Shown: in pieces, positions 9,475 to 20,766 of the stretch | Layout: the number at the start of each line of letters is the position of its first letter | Position numbering within the stretch: position 1 is the stretch's first letter | Assembly (NCBI GenBank): GCA_022825385.1 | Contig: JAJDWX010000015.1 | Location: forward strand, 62,001 to 126,000 | Direction of reading: 5' to 3' | From: Rhodothermales bacterium | GTDB lineage: Bacteria; Bacteroidota; Rhodothermia; Rhodothermales; VXPQ01 | Length of the DNA stretch: 64,000 bases | Made by a program: the position numbers and the translations under genes | The notes under the pieces: generated by a model | What the model saw: only the letters and a program-made list of their open reading frames with translations | Databases searched by the model: none | Told to the model about the DNA's origin: nothing

Positions 9475-10635
9475 CTACCGCGCGCGGGCGTTGATGCGCA
9501 CGGCCTCCAGGACGTCCTCGCCATCGACGATCCAGGCGGTTTCGTGCAGGTGCATGCACGCGCACGCATGGTTCGGCACGAACCGAATGCGGTCTCCTGT
9601 TTCGAGCGTCGATCCGCCCGGCACGTCGATCCAGGCGTGTTCTTCGGAAAGCGAAGCGATGCGGGCATGCGGCAACGGCTCCATGCGGCGGGCGTCGTAC
9701 AGCAATTGCCCGTAGCCGTCCGTCAGCGCGCCCTGGTCCGACGCGACGGCTTTCGAGCCGGCGTCGGCGAACAGCCGTTCCCTTCCCGAAGCCGTGCGGT
9801 GCCGGCTTACCACGGTGGTCAGCGCCGTAAGCGCGCAGTCCTTGAGCGCGACCGCGCCAAGCGACGCCTGCATGGCGTCGTGAAAAATATAGTTGCCGGG
9901 ACGGATTTCGGTGATACGGAATCCGCCTTCCCGCCTGTTTTCGAAGGCGTGCATCGTGGGCGTTGAGCCGATGCTGATTTCGAAGGAATCCGGTTCTGCA
10001 AGCCCGACCTCCTGCAAGCGCGCGGCGAACCGGAGCATTGCGTCCCGTTCGCGCCGGGAAACGGCTTGGATGGCTTCTTTCTTCGAGACGCCTTTCGCCG
10101 GTCCCTTGTAGACCTGTCCGGCGTGCGTCAGAATCCCGACCAGGCGTATGCCGGGGGATTCCGCCACGGCCTGCGCAAGCGCTACGGCGCGGGCGTCTTC
10201 CGGGTCTACGCCGCAACGATGCTGACCCGTATCCACCTCGATCAGGACCTCGGCGGCCTCGCCGCGCGCGGCGAAGAAATCGGCGGCGGCCTGCGCGCCG
10301 GGCATGGTATCCACGCAGAAAGACACGCGGGCCAGGGCGCTCAGATTGGCTACGCGCGCCAGCCGATCCCCTCCGATCACGGGATACGCAATGCGGATAT
10401 CGTCGAAACCGGCGCGCGCGAAGCATTCCGCTTCGCCCACGGTGGCCACGGTGACGCCCTGCGCGCCCGCCTCCCGCTGCTTGCGGGCCAGCGCCGTGGA
10501 CTTGTGCGTTTTGATGTGCGGACGCAAGCGAACTCCCTGCGCGTCGGCGCGCGCCTGCATGGCCGCAATATTCGCCTCGAGGCGAGACTGTTCGATCAGC
10601 AGGCAGGGCGTGGGGAGATCGTTCAGCGTGGCCAT
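9475..10635 (-). CDS. D-threonine aldolase / D-serine dehydratase-like PLP enzyme
   Basis: A 386-residue fold-type III PLP enzyme with an alanine-racemase-like barrel. The PLP lysine is in RPHIKTHK (K42). The C-terminal NHACACMHLH provides the His-x-Cys (H356/C358) zinc ligands typical of D-threonine aldolase, D-serine dehydratase and D-threo-3-hydroxyaspartate dehydratase. Substrate cannot be fixed from sequence. The ATG directly follows the stop codon of atpC without a gap, so it is probably translated from the ATP synthase transcript. Confidence 0.88.
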   Translation of the reverse strand: MATLNDLPTPCLLIEQSRLEANIAAMQARADAQGVRLRPHIKTHKSTALARKQREAGAQGVTVATVGEAECFARAGFDDIRIAYPVIGGDRLARVANLSALARVSFCVDTMPGAQAAADFFAARGEAAEVLIEVDTGQHRCGVDPEDARAVALAQAVAESPGIRLVGILTHAGQVYKGPAKGVSKKEAIQAVSRRERDAMLRFAARLQEVGLAEPDSFEISIGSTPTMHAFENRREGGFRITEIRPGNYIFHDAMQASLGAVALKDCALTALTTVVSRHRTASGRERLFADAGSKAVASDQGALTDGYGQLLYDARRMEPLPHARIASLSEEHAWIDVPGGSTLETGDRIRFVPNHACACMHLHETAWIVDGEDVLEAVRINARAR

Positions 10636-11061
10636 TTATCCCGAACCCGTTTTGCCGATGCGTCCCATCGCCACGCGCAACCGGTTGCGGGCCCGCTCAA
10701 GCGAGCGGCTGGCGCGTTCCCGGTCGATGTCTTCGCCGGTTGACCGCAACCGTTGCAACGCCCGTTCTTCGGCGGCTTTCGCCCGCTGCGTGTCTATTTC
10801 GGAAACCGGCTCGGCGGTATCTGCAAGGACCGTAACCCGATTGTCTATCACTTCGAGAAACCCCCCGCTCGAAGCAAAAAACACCTGTTCTCCGTCCGTC
10901 GTCGTAACCCGCACCGCGCCAATATCGAATGCGACGATCATGGGCGCGTGGTTAAAGAGCGCTTCGAACGAACCAAACCGTCCCGGCGCCTGAACGCCCC
11001 GCGCGTCTCCCTGAAAGACGCGCCGATCCGGAGCGACGATTTCAACCTGAAGATGGGCCAT
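10636..11061 (-). CDS. atpC: ATP synthase F1 epsilon subunit
   Basis: The 141-residue F1 epsilon subunit, part of the rotor stalk. The N-terminal beta-sandwich is recognisable (LQVEIVAPDRRVFQGDA, then FEALFNHAPMIVAFDIG and FFASSGGFLEVIDNRVTVLAD). The C-terminal helical hairpin is rich in R, E and A. It lies 49 bp downstream of atpD; atpD-atpC as a two-gene unit apart from the other ATP synthase genes is common in Bacteroidota. Confidence 0.95.
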   Translation of the reverse strand: MAHLQVEIVAPDRRVFQGDARGVQAPGRFGSFEALFNHAPMIVAFDIGAVRVTTTDGEQVFFASSGGFLEVIDNRVTVLADTAEPVSEIDTQRAKAAEERALQRLRSTGEDIDRERASRSLERARNRLRVAMGRIGKTGSG

Positions 11062-11110
11062 AGGGCTTGGGCGTTATGCCATCGGGGCGGCGGCGAACAG
11101 GAATCCCTGC

Positions 11111-12625
<1,515 letters not shown>

Positions 12626-12749
12626 TCAAAAGAGTATTGCGCAACAAATCCAACCAAATTGTACGCCTTCCCGCGGTTATGGATCGCAAAGAATATGCGA
12701 AACCGGATGGGAAACGCCCGCCGCCGCATGGCGCGCTTTGGCCTGTACG

Positions 12750-12787
12750 AAAAAAAGGAGAGGGACGGTTTTGCCGCCCCCCTCCTT
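12750..12787 (-). terminator. Rho-independent terminator of the TonB receptor gene
   Basis: On the minus strand a stem GGAGGGGGGCGG / CCGTCCCTCTCC closes a short loop and is followed by seven T. It starts about 40 bp past the TonB receptor stop at 12826, the classical position and shape for an intrinsic terminator. Confidence 0.85.
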
Positions 12788-12825
12788 ATTCCGGTTTATC
12801 GCGCGATATTGCGTATCCCGCTGGT

Positions 12826-15720
12826 TTACCAGTCGAAGTTGTACCGAACGCGCGCGTAGTAGAAGGCTCCGTTAAAGCCGAACGGGGTGAACTGCCCGTA
12901 CTTGTTGCCTACGCCGTCCGCAGCGCCCGGATATTCCTTCGGATAGGTGTTCAGCACGTTCTGCGCGCCGAGCGTAAACGTCAGGTAATCCGTGAACGGA
13001 TGGGACGCCTCGACGTCGAACAGTATGCGGGCCGGATAGTCGGTCGTATTTTCGGGGTTCGACTCGTAGTAGGGCGTTTCGCCGTCGTAGTAGCCGTCCC
13101 AGTAGCTTCCGCGCACAAGGACGCTCGTTCCGCCCCGGAAAGCATGCGTTACGGACACGTTTCCGCGCACGTTGGGCAGCCCTTCTTCGAGAATCCGTAT
13201 CCGCGTATCGCTCAGGGTCGCGTCATTGTGCTCGGTCACCTCGGTAGCCGTCCAGTTCCATGCGGCGCTGAACGTCGTGCTGGAACCGTTCTGGCCCGCT
13301 ACCCGGTAGGCGCCCACGAGGTCGAGGCCGCGCGTACGCGTTGCGAAGTCGTTGATGAAGAAGCGGAACCGCTTGAGCACGCCGCCCGGCCGGATGATGC
13401 CCTCTGCCAGCAGGCGCTCGATGTCCTCTGTGCTGAGGGCGAAGTTTTGACTCGTCGTGAGCCGATCCGACATGCCAATCTGGAAAAAGTCCGCCGAAAC
13501 GATCAGGGGACCCTGGTCGAACACCGCCCCTATGGCGAGGTTGACAGATTTTTCGGGTTCCAGCGGTTCGCCGCCGTACCGATCAGCCAGCAACGAAGTC
13601 GAAGGAATCGTCCCGTTGTTGGTTAGATCCATGATTTCGGGATCGTAGATCGTCGAGATGTTGAAGGCGTTCTGCTGTCCCGGCGTGGGCGCGCGGAAGC
13701 CCGTGCTTGCGCTGGCGCGCAGCGCAAACGTCTCGGAGAGACCCATCCGGCCCGCGACTTTTCCGTTGACCGTCGTTCCGAAGTCCGAAAAGTTCTCAAT
13801 GCGGCCTGCCACGCTGACATTCCAGTCCTGTAGCGGGTCCTGCATTTCGAGCTCCGTGTAGGCCGCGAAATTGCTGCGGTTCCAATCGCCCGCCGTCAGG
13901 GGGCCGAAACCGGTGAACCCGTTCGAGCCGGGCGTAAAGCCCTGGTTTGCAAGCGATCCCTCGGTCCAGGACGCCATATCGCCCTGCGTGATCTCGAAGG
14001 TTTCCTGGCGCCACTCGCCGCCGCCCGCGATATTGAGCCGGTCGTTCAGGGGATACGAAAGGTCCACGTTCAGGTTGACTTCCTGCTGATCGTAAATCCC
14101 GGGATTGAAGTACGGCGTACAAGACTGGTCGGGCACGTGGGGCGACGCGCCTTCGTCGCTGCATGGCTGGTCGGGGCCCAGCGAGGCGTTGACCGTGTTG
14201 TACATGTAGAAGTCCATGTTGGACTTGCCCCAGCTTGCGCTGGCGTCCCAACCCAGCTTGCCCCGGGTTCCGCGGAGACCTACTACGGCGGAGGCGTCGA
14301 GCACGTTCGCGCCAAACTGCGGGGTGAAGCCGCCCGGCAGGATTTTCTGGAAGGTGAAGCAGTTGGGGTTGTTGAGCACCTCGTTCCAGGCCTGCGTGTC
14401 CGACACGACGCCGCCAGAGACCCGAACTTCGGGGCAGCCGGCCGATCCGTCGAGTACGCCGTCCTGCGCGTCCAGCAAATCGCCTACGAGGAGGATGCCT
14501 TCGCCGGCGGCGTTCGTGGTGCCGTAGACCCCGCTGCGCGTGTTTGGATTACGGAAGTAGAACCCGCCTTCGACCTGCTTGCTCACGTAATTTCCGTGGC
14601 CATAGGCCTCCATTTGGTCGTTGAAGGGGTGCCCCGCGTTGACCCACAACTTGACTTCGTTGTTCACTTCGGGCGATCCCCAGATCTGCGCGGGTTCGCG
14701 CACGGCGGAATTGCCTGCGCCGATGAGGCTGATCGCGTCGTTGCGCTGTACGCTGCGGTCGGTGGGTAGCGTGTTACCAAACTCCCCGGTGAGGTTGAGG
14801 AAGCCCTCTGCCCCAAGCGGCAGCCCGACATTGGCCGAGATGGCGTACATGTCTCCGTCGCCCGGCAGCGCGCCCCGATCCACCCGGTTGCTCGTATCGC
14901 CGAGGAGGTGTCCGCCCGTCTTGATGGAGATGGAGCCTCCGGACCGATCTTCCTTAAGCACGAGATTCATCACGCCGGCAATGGCGTCCGAACCGTACTG
15001 GGCGGCCGCGCCGTCGCGCAACACTTCCGCCTGCTCCAGGGCCAGGCCGGGAATCAGCGCGATGTCGGGTCCCTGGGCGCCGTCGGCGAGGCCGTTGCCG
15101 TACCAGGTGATGACCGCGGTGCGGTGCCGGCGCTTGCCGTTGACGAGCACCAGCGTATGGTCGGGCGCCAGGCCGCGCAGGTTCGCCGGACGCGCGAACG
15201 TCGCCGCGTCGCTGATGGGCTGAACGTTGACGTTGAACGAGGGCACCACGTTGCGCAACAGGTTGGCGAAGTCCGTATCCCCCTGATTCACGAAATCGTC
15301 GCTGCGAATCACGTCGATGGGCACGGGCGATTCCGTAACCGTTCGAGGCTGCGAGCGGCTGCCGACTACGGCCAGGCCTGCGAGCAGGATGGTAGTTTCG
15401 TTCATGGTTGCGTCGATCCGGACTGTTTCGCCGTCCGCTACTTCGACTTCCATGGACGCCGGTTCATACCCGAGCAGGCGGAAATCCAGCATATGGGTTC
15501 CCGCAGGCACCTGGTTGATCGTGTAGTTTCCGTCGGCGTCGCTAAGATCGCCGAGGTTCAGCGCCGTGATGGCTACCTGCACGTCGGGCAAGCCCATGCC
15601 GTTCTCGTCGCTAACCGTCCCTTCAATGGTCCCCTGCGCAAAAAGCGAGGCGGGCCCAAAGGACAACATGGTGGCCAACATGGTTACGGCGGCCAGTGCG
15701 CGTAGTATTCGGTTCTTCAT
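12826..15720 (-). CDS. TonB-dependent outer-membrane receptor
   Basis: A 964-residue receptor that imports a ligand across the outer membrane using TonB energy. In order: signal peptide (KNRILRALAAVTMLATMLS...LFAQ), a CarboxypepD_reg-like domain (GTIEGTVSDENGMGLPDVQV), a plug domain starting near PVPIDVIRSDD with NVQPISDAATFARPAN and GSDAIAGVMN, then a 22-strand-type barrel ending in the aromatic YNFDW. The open frame extends to 16017, but that extension overlaps thiL; the start at 15720 places the signal peptide first. The substrate is unknown. It lies 176 bp after thiL, so it may have its own promoter. Confidence 0.93.
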   Translation of the reverse strand: MKNRILRALAAVTMLATMLSFGPASLFAQGTIEGTVSDENGMGLPDVQVAITALNLGDLSDADGNYTINQVPAGTHMLDFRLLGYEPASMEVEVADGETVRIDATMNETTILLAGLAVVGSRSQPRTVTESPVPIDVIRSDDFVNQGDTDFANLLRNVVPSFNVNVQPISDAATFARPANLRGLAPDHTLVLVNGKRRHRTAVITWYGNGLADGAQGPDIALIPGLALEQAEVLRDGAAAQYGSDAIAGVMNLVLKEDRSGGSISIKTGGHLLGDTSNRVDRGALPGDGDMYAISANVGLPLGAEGFLNLTGEFGNTLPTDRSVQRNDAISLIGAGNSAVREPAQIWGSPEVNNEVKLWVNAGHPFNDQMEAYGHGNYVSKQVEGGFYFRNPNTRSGVYGTTNAAGEGILLVGDLLDAQDGVLDGSAGCPEVRVSGGVVSDTQAWNEVLNNPNCFTFQKILPGGFTPQFGANVLDASAVVGLRGTRGKLGWDASASWGKSNMDFYMYNTVNASLGPDQPCSDEGASPHVPDQSCTPYFNPGIYDQQEVNLNVDLSYPLNDRLNIAGGGEWRQETFEITQGDMASWTEGSLANQGFTPGSNGFTGFGPLTAGDWNRSNFAAYTELEMQDPLQDWNVSVAGRIENFSDFGTTVNGKVAGRMGLSETFALRASASTGFRAPTPGQQNAFNISTIYDPEIMDLTNNGTIPSTSLLADRYGGEPLEPEKSVNLAIGAVFDQGPLIVSADFFQIGMSDRLTTSQNFALSTEDIERLLAEGIIRPGGVLKRFRFFINDFATRTRGLDLVGAYRVAGQNGSSTTFSAAWNWTATEVTEHNDATLSDTRIRILEEGLPNVRGNVSVTHAFRGGTSVLVRGSYWDGYYDGETPYYESNPENTTDYPARILFDVEASHPFTDYLTFTLGAQNVLNTYPKEYPGAADGVGNKYGQFTPFGFNGAFYYARVRYNFDW

Positions 15721-15896
15721 GATGAGAGGGATGTTGCTGTGAAAATTCGCGATGCGCGACGCCGAAGCCATATTCGTCCCGTATTCGAGGGGCGGACCGA
15801 GCGGCCTTCGCGAGTGTACATATAATAATACGTCCAGCGTATTAATGTCAAGTAGAAAACGGGTGAAATGCGCCAGCGTTTCTGTGAAGGTTTCGT

Positions 15897-16949
15897 TCAC
15901 GATGCGTTTTTGCCCCCGAAATGCTCGTAGCCGCTCTGTTCGAGCGGCAAAATCCGGCCATCCGGGGTCCGCGCCGTGATGTCGCCGTCCGCCGTGCATC
16001 TCCCGATCACATGACACGTTTCCGAATCCATGCGCGCAACCTGTTCGGGAGAGGCCGCGAAAAGCAATTCGTAATCTTCTCCTCCAAAGAGCGCGAAAAC
16101 CGCGGCGTCTTCTCCAAGGGCTTCGGCGGCGGCGTACGTCTCCGGGGCAATGGGCAGCGCATCAAGCAACAACTCGGCGCCGCACGCGCTTGCGCGGCAG
16201 ATATGCCGCACGTCCGATCCCAGGCCGTCCGAAAGGTCGATGAGCGCATTCGGCGCGACGCCGCGCGCCGCCCAGTCCCGCACCACGTCGAGGCGGGCGC
16301 GCGGGACCAGTTGCCGCCCGATCACATACCGGTAGGGTTCGATATCCGGCGCGAAATCCGCCCCTTTTTCCTGGAGTTCCCGGCGCTGCTCCAGCAAGAT
16401 GCGGAGTCCGGCGCAGGCGGCGCCCAGATCGCCCGTCGCGCACAGCAAATCTCCCGGAACGGCTCCCCGGCGATGCACGAGGCGGGCGATGTCCGCCTCG
16501 CCCGCGACGGTCACGGAAATGGTGAGGCGGGCGGCGGCGGTCGTATCGCCGCCCACGACGGTCACGCCGTAGAGGTCGGACGCTTTCCGCACGCCCCGGT
16601 AAAATTCCTTGATCTGCTCCACGAAAATATTTTCCGGCGCGCCCAGCGCTATGGTCGCATACCGCGGCTCCGCGTTCATCGCGGCGACGTCGCTTACGTT
16701 GACGGCGATCGCCTTGGACCCCAGGTATTCCATGGGCATGACGAGGCGGTCGAAATGGACCCCTTCCACCAGCATGTCGGTGGTGAGGACATGGGCCCGC
16801 CGCTCGTCGATGCGGTACGCGGCGGCGTCGTCCGCAATGCCGGTAAGGAGTTCCGCGTCCGAAGGTTCGCCGAGAATGCGCCGCATGGCGTCGATCAGCC
16901 CGAACTCGCCGTATTCCCGAAGCGGCGTTAATGACGAATCGTTGTTCAT
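15897..16949 (-). CDS. thiL: Thiamine-monophosphate kinase
   Basis: The 350-residue enzyme converts thiamine phosphate to thiamine diphosphate with ATP. Family motifs are present: GIADDAA at 38-44, TTDMLVEGVHF at 57-67, NVSDVAAM at 84-91 and VGGDTT at 132-137, followed by GDLGAA and LIDLSDGLGSD. It is the last gene of a tight minus-strand cluster and lies 4 bp after anmK. No TPP riboswitch is seen nearby. Confidence 0.95.
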   Translation of the reverse strand: MNNDSSLTPLREYGEFGLIDAMRRILGEPSDAELLTGIADDAAAYRIDERRAHVLTTDMLVEGVHFDRLVMPMEYLGSKAIAVNVSDVAAMNAEPRYATIALGAPENIFVEQIKEFYRGVRKASDLYGVTVVGGDTTAAARLTISVTVAGEADIARLVHRRGAVPGDLLCATGDLGAACAGLRILLEQRRELQEKGADFAPDIEPYRYVIGRQLVPRARLDVVRDWAARGVAPNALIDLSDGLGSDVRHICRASACGAELLLDALPIAPETYAAAEALGEDAAVFALFGGEDYELLFAASPEQVARMDSETCHVIGRCTADGDITARTPDGRILPLEQSGYEHFGGKNAS

Positions 16950-16953
16950 GCCC

Positions 16954-18150
16954 TTACGCGGGGATGCAGAGTTTGCCGAGCGTCGTGCCCCGGGACGCGC
17001 CGGTAACCGATGGCAAGTTCGTTTTCGCTTCGTTGACGGCTTCGTGGGCCAGCACGGCGAAGCAAAGCGCCTCCTTGGCTTCGGAAGGAATGCCGTACGT
17101 ATCGATCAGGCGGACGGGGATGGGGGCGAACACATGGGCAAGGCGATCCATCAGGTAGCGGTTGCGCGCGCCGCCGCCGGAAACGATGAGCGCGTCCAGC
17201 GCGTGGGTCTTGCGAACGAAACGGGCGTACGCCTGATAGACCGATAATACGGTGAGCATCGTTCCCGCGGCGAGCATATCGTTTGAATCCGGGCGGTCCA
17301 TGGCGTCGCGGCACCGCTCGGCAAGTTGTTCGGCGAACGCCGCGCCGAAATATTCGCGCCCGGTGGATTTTGGGGGCTTTTGGAGAAAATACGCGTCCTC
17401 CAGCAAGGCCGCGAGCAAGGCGTCGTCCGTGCGTCCTTTGGCGGCGCGGCGGCCCTCGTCGTCGTACGGTTCGTCGAACAGCATGGTTGCCAGGGCGTCG
17501 ATCACCATGTTGCCCGGTCCCGTGTCGAAGGCGAATACGTCGCTTCGCTTTGCGCCGGCGGGAAGAATCGTGATATTGGCGATGCCGCCCAGATTGAGCA
17601 AGCCGCGCGTTTCTTTTTCGTGGCGAAAGCATACGTAATCGAAATACGGGACGAGCGGGGCGCCTTGTCCGCCCAGCGCCATGTCCGCCATCCGAAAATC
17701 GCCCGCCACGGGAACGCGCAGCAGGTTGGCCAGCACCGACGGGTCTCCGACCTGAAGCGTGGACATGATTTTCCTGCCGCCGCAATCCGTCGGATACGGC
17801 ACATGATGAATCGTCTGTCCATGCGCGCCCACCAGGTCCAGATCGGATACGGCGTATCCGGCCGCGGCGGCGACGCGCTCGACCGATTCGGCGTAGGCGT
17901 GCGCGAGGCGGACGTTCAACTGGGAAATATCGAACACGGTCGAATGCACCAGCGTCGAGTTCGCCAGAATAACCTGCCTGAGCGCGTCGGGCCAGGGGGC
18001 GTGGTCGAACCCGAGGATTTCGAACGCGATATCCTCCCCGGATCCCGTGAGGCGGGCCAGCGCGGCGTCTACCCCGTCCAGCGACGTGCCGCTCATCAAC
18101 CCGACCACGATACGGGATTCTTTTTCCTGCAATTGCCGAAGACGCTGCAT
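16954..18150 (-). CDS. anmK: Anhydro-N-acetylmuramic acid kinase
   Basis: A 398-residue sugar kinase that phosphorylates 1,6-anhydro-MurNAc during cell-wall recycling. The diagnostic N-terminal motif MSGTSLDGVD is at residues 19-28. Later motifs include HGQTIHH, FRMADMALGGQGAPLVP, NLGGIAN, FDTGPGN and VSGGGARN. The start at 18150 adds about 18 residues before the first motif. It sits 9 bp after the TPR gene and 4 bp before thiL. Confidence 0.95.
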   Translation of the reverse strand: MQRLRQLQEKESRIVVGLMSGTSLDGVDAALARLTGSGEDIAFEILGFDHAPWPDALRQVILANSTLVHSTVFDISQLNVRLAHAYAESVERVAAAAGYAVSDLDLVGAHGQTIHHVPYPTDCGGRKIMSTLQVGDPSVLANLLRVPVAGDFRMADMALGGQGAPLVPYFDYVCFRHEKETRGLLNLGGIANITILPAGAKRSDVFAFDTGPGNMVIDALATMLFDEPYDDEGRRAAKGRTDDALLAALLEDAYFLQKPPKSTGREYFGAAFAEQLAERCRDAMDRPDSNDMLAAGTMLTVLSVYQAYARFVRKTHALDALIVSGGGARNRYLMDRLAHVFAPIPVRLIDTYGIPSEAKEALCFAVLAHEAVNEAKTNLPSVTGASRGTTLGKLCIPA

Positions 18151-18159
18151 AGGTCCGCT

Positions 18160-18702
18160 TTACTCCTCCGTTGCCATGGATCGGAACCGCCGCGCCCGTT
18201 CCTGAAAAACCGCCGCCTGTTCCGGACGCCGCTCGGCCAGCGTCTCGTACATGTGCGCGGCTTCTTCGTACCGCTGTTGCGCGGCGTAAATTCCTGCAAG
18301 GGTTTCGCTGGCTACGTCGTCGATGTCGTCGTCCAGGTCCGGGGAGGAGAGGGCGGGGGCGTCCTCCGGGCGCGGTACGATGCGCGCCGATTCCAGACGG
18401 GCAATGAGGCGGTCGATGTCCGCGAAGGGATCCTCCGGCTGTCGCGGCGGCGCATGCGCTTTCCGGGCGGCGTTCGCCAGTCCGCGAAACGCTACGGGAC
18501 TGGTCGGAGCCAGCCGCGCCGCTTCGCGCCACGCATCCAGCGCGCGGTCCCATGCGCCCAGCGCTTCCTGCGCCCGGGCCAATACGACGTACGCGGTCGC
18601 ATAGTCCGGCAGGCGGTCCAGCGTAGCCTGGAGCAAGGCGACGGCCTGTTCGGCGTCGCCCGCCTCGATGCAGGCAGCGGCTTTCTGAATATCCGGCGTC
18701 AT
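18160..18702 (-). CDS. TPR-repeat protein
   Basis: A 180-residue helical protein with tetratricopeptide-like repeats: residues about 1-35 (AAACIEAGDAEQAVALLQAT), 37-70 (ATAYVVLARAQEALGAWDRAL) and 130-165 (ETLAGIYAAQQRYEEAAHMYETL). A proline- and aspartate-rich linker separates the groups. There is no signal peptide, so it is probably cytoplasmic and binds a partner. It lies 15 bp after the glycosyltransferase gene in the same operon. Confidence 0.8.
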   Translation of the reverse strand: MTPDIQKAAACIEAGDAEQAVALLQATLDRLPDYATAYVVLARAQEALGAWDRALDAWREAARLAPTSPVAFRGLANAARKAHAPPRQPEDPFADIDRLIARLESARIVPRPEDAPALSSPDLDDDIDDVASETLAGIYAAQQRYEEAAHMYETLAERRPEQAAVFQERARRFRSMATEE

Positions 18703-18717
18703 CGGGAAGGACAGATG

Positions 18718-20202
18718 TTATCGGATGGATTTCGTACGGGTTTCCCGGAATGTCGCGGCGGCGACCAGCACGAACCCCGCCGCAAAAAGCAGCTGAAACA
18801 CGACGGCGTCCCATTGTCCGGTCATCAGAAGATACGCTACGCCCGCCGTTGAATAGACCCCCATGGCGAATTCCAGCGGATAGGCTATGCGAAGCGCCGC
18901 CGACCCGTTCTGGCGGCGTCCGCGCGAACGGTCCGCCGCCGTCCGGCCTCCAGAATCGGCGGTTCCGAACTTGGGAGTGCGCACGAACGGCGAGGATACG
19001 CCCGCAAACGCCTCGACCACGGCGATGGTGTTCCGAATGGACATGCCGATCGCGCCGGCCATGAACACCGGCAGCACGCCGAGGCGCCGGGGCCAGTCGG
19101 CGTACAATCGGCGCTGCGCGCAAACCTGCGCCAGCGTAAATCCTGCGAATCCGACGAGGCCAAGCGCCATCCATCCGAAATACGCCTGGCCCGGCCCGCC
19201 GCCGGCGTGCGCCGCCGCCTGCATGGGAACATGAAGCAGCCCGGCAAGCAGCACGAAGGGAAACACCAGATGACCCGTCATGTGGAACGTGCCCTGCACC
19301 TTGCGCCGGAAGGATTCGCGGGACGTCCAGAGGCTTCGCAGCAACTTGCGGGCGGCTTCTACAGATCCTTTCGTCCAGCGAAACTGCTGGGTTCGCACCC
19401 CTTCGAACGTCGAGGGAAGTTCTGCGGGCACCTCGACGTCGCCCATGAATTCGATGCCCCATCCCGCCAATTGCGCCCGGTAACTCAGGTCGAGGTCCTC
19501 GGCGATGGTGTCTGCTTGCCACCCGCCTGCGTCCACAATGGCCGCGCGCCGCCATACGCCCGCCGTCCCGTTGAAGTGCAAAAAACAGTTGGCGCGGCGT
19601 CGCGCCAGTTGCTCCACCGCGAAATGGGCGTCCAGCCCTGCGGCCTGAATGCGCGTAAGCAGGGAAGCGCCCCGGTTGATATGTCCCCAGCGCGCCTGCA
19701 CGGCCCCAAGGCGCTCGTCGGCGAAGGCGGGCAGGAGCCGCCGCAAAAAATCGGGGCGAGGCACGAAATCGGCGTCGAATACGGCAAGGAAATCGCCTTG
19801 CGCTTGCGTCAGCCCGTAGCGCAGGGCGCCCGCCTTGTATCCCTCCCGATTCGGGCGACGAAGATGCGCGATCCGAACGCCCCGGGCCGCCGCCGCGGAC
19901 AGGGTGCGGGCTGCCAGGCGCGGCGTATCGTCCGTAGAATCGTCCAGCACTTGTATTTCGAACCGGTCTTGCGGGTAATCCAGCTGCGCGCAGGCGTCGA
20001 TCAGCCGTTCGATGACGAGCGGTTCGTTGAAAACGGGCAGTTGCACTGTGACGAACGGCCAGGCAAACGACCGATCGGGCGGCGGGGCGACCCCCGGGTC
20101 CGGGGCAAGGCGGCCTGCGCCGGCGGACTGTTTGCACAACCACAACAGGTTTGCGCCGTACAGCGTCAAAACGGCAATCGCTATCGCATACAAAACCGCC
20201 AC
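18718..20202 (-). CDS. Membrane glycosyltransferase, family 2 (cellulose-synthase-like)
   Basis: A 494-residue processive-type GT2. One N-terminal membrane helix (about 1-22) precedes the GT-A domain with DDSTDDT (87-93), the DxD motif in FDADFVP (142-148), the acidic base region AEDLDLSYR (234-242) and the Q-x-x-RW motif (272-276). Several membrane helices follow (about 305-490). This layout fits CESA/CSLA-like enzymes that make beta-linked glycans or add sugars to lipids. The donor and product are unknown. It is flanked by lptE and the TPR gene, which hints at envelope polysaccharide work. Confidence 0.88.
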   Translation of the reverse strand: MAVLYAIAIAVLTLYGANLLWLCKQSAGAGRLAPDPGVAPPPDRSFAWPFVTVQLPVFNEPLVIERLIDACAQLDYPQDRFEIQVLDDSTDDTPRLAARTLSAAAARGVRIAHLRRPNREGYKAGALRYGLTQAQGDFLAVFDADFVPRPDFLRRLLPAFADERLGAVQARWGHINRGASLLTRIQAAGLDAHFAVEQLARRRANCFLHFNGTAGVWRRAAIVDAGGWQADTIAEDLDLSYRAQLAGWGIEFMGDVEVPAELPSTFEGVRTQQFRWTKGSVEAARKLLRSLWTSRESFRRKVQGTFHMTGHLVFPFVLLAGLLHVPMQAAAHAGGGPGQAYFGWMALGLVGFAGFTLAQVCAQRRLYADWPRRLGVLPVFMAGAIGMSIRNTIAVVEAFAGVSSPFVRTPKFGTADSGGRTAADRSRGRRQNGSAALRIAYPLEFAMGVYSTAGVAYLLMTGQWDAVVFQLLFAAGFVLVAAATFRETRTKSIR

Positions 20203-20232
20203 GCCAAGCAGGATCTGGTCAGGAATGAAAGA

Positions 20233-20766
20233 CTACCAATTGGACGTGGCGGCCTGGAAAATGTCGTCGGCGATGTCGTCCAGCGCTTCGGTTGCGGCTT
20301 CTTCCTCGCCGGTGAAGTCGGAGGGATCGTATTCGAACGACGCGGAGAAACTGCGCTCGAAAACTTCCTGTTCCTCTACGCGGTCCGCATAGCGCGCAGA
20401 CACCGTGATGGAAAGTTGATTCAACGCGGCCCGGTATTCGCCCCCGACGGCGGCGGGGCGCACGGCGTATTGCCGGATTTCCGCGCTGAGGACCGCGTCG
20501 GCCTCGGTCTCGTCGGTTTCCAGTTCGAGGCGCGTCTGCCGCACGAAGCGCTCCACGAGGCGTTCGGTCAGCATGCCGCCCAGATCGGGGATGGGATTGG
20601 ACGTGGCGTCCTCCGCCAGCGGAATGGCGACCGTTCCAAGATGTTCCGGAATGGAAGCACCGGTGAAACTGTAATATCCACAGCCCATCGACAGCGAGGC
20701 GAACGCCATGGCGAGGCATGCGGCCAGCCTGCGGAGGAGGGGATGCGCGGGGAGCCGGAATCTCAC
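20233..20766 (-). CDS. lptE: LptE-family outer-membrane lipoprotein
   Basis: A 177-residue lipoprotein. The signal peptide ends in a lipobox-like FASLSMGC, with the lipidated cysteine about residue 29, followed by GYYSFTGAS, a pattern typical of Bacteroidota LptE (GCGYYSFTG...IPEHLGTVAIP). LptE forms the LPS-insertion plug with LptD. Its start overlaps the stop of the sigma-54 activator gene by 4 bp, so the two are translationally coupled. Confidence 0.85.
   Translation of the reverse strand: MRFRLPAHPLLRRLAACLAMAFASLSMGCGYYSFTGASIPEHLGTVAIPLAEDATSNPIPDLGGMLTERLVERFVRQTRLELETDETEADAVLSAEIRQYAVRPAAVGGEYRAALNQLSITVSARYADRVEEQEVFERSFSASFEYDPSDFTGEEEAATEALDDIADDIFQAATSNW

Noticed and set aside
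15721..16017. Extended start of the TonB receptor at 16017
   Set aside because: The extension overlaps thiL and has no signal sequence; the signal peptide begins at the ATG at 15720.
16946..20143. Very long minus-strand open frame (over 1000 codons) through anmK, TPR and glycosyltransferase genes
   Set aside because: It is an arginine/glycine-rich shadow in high-GC DNA; the real genes in the other frames have clear family motifs.
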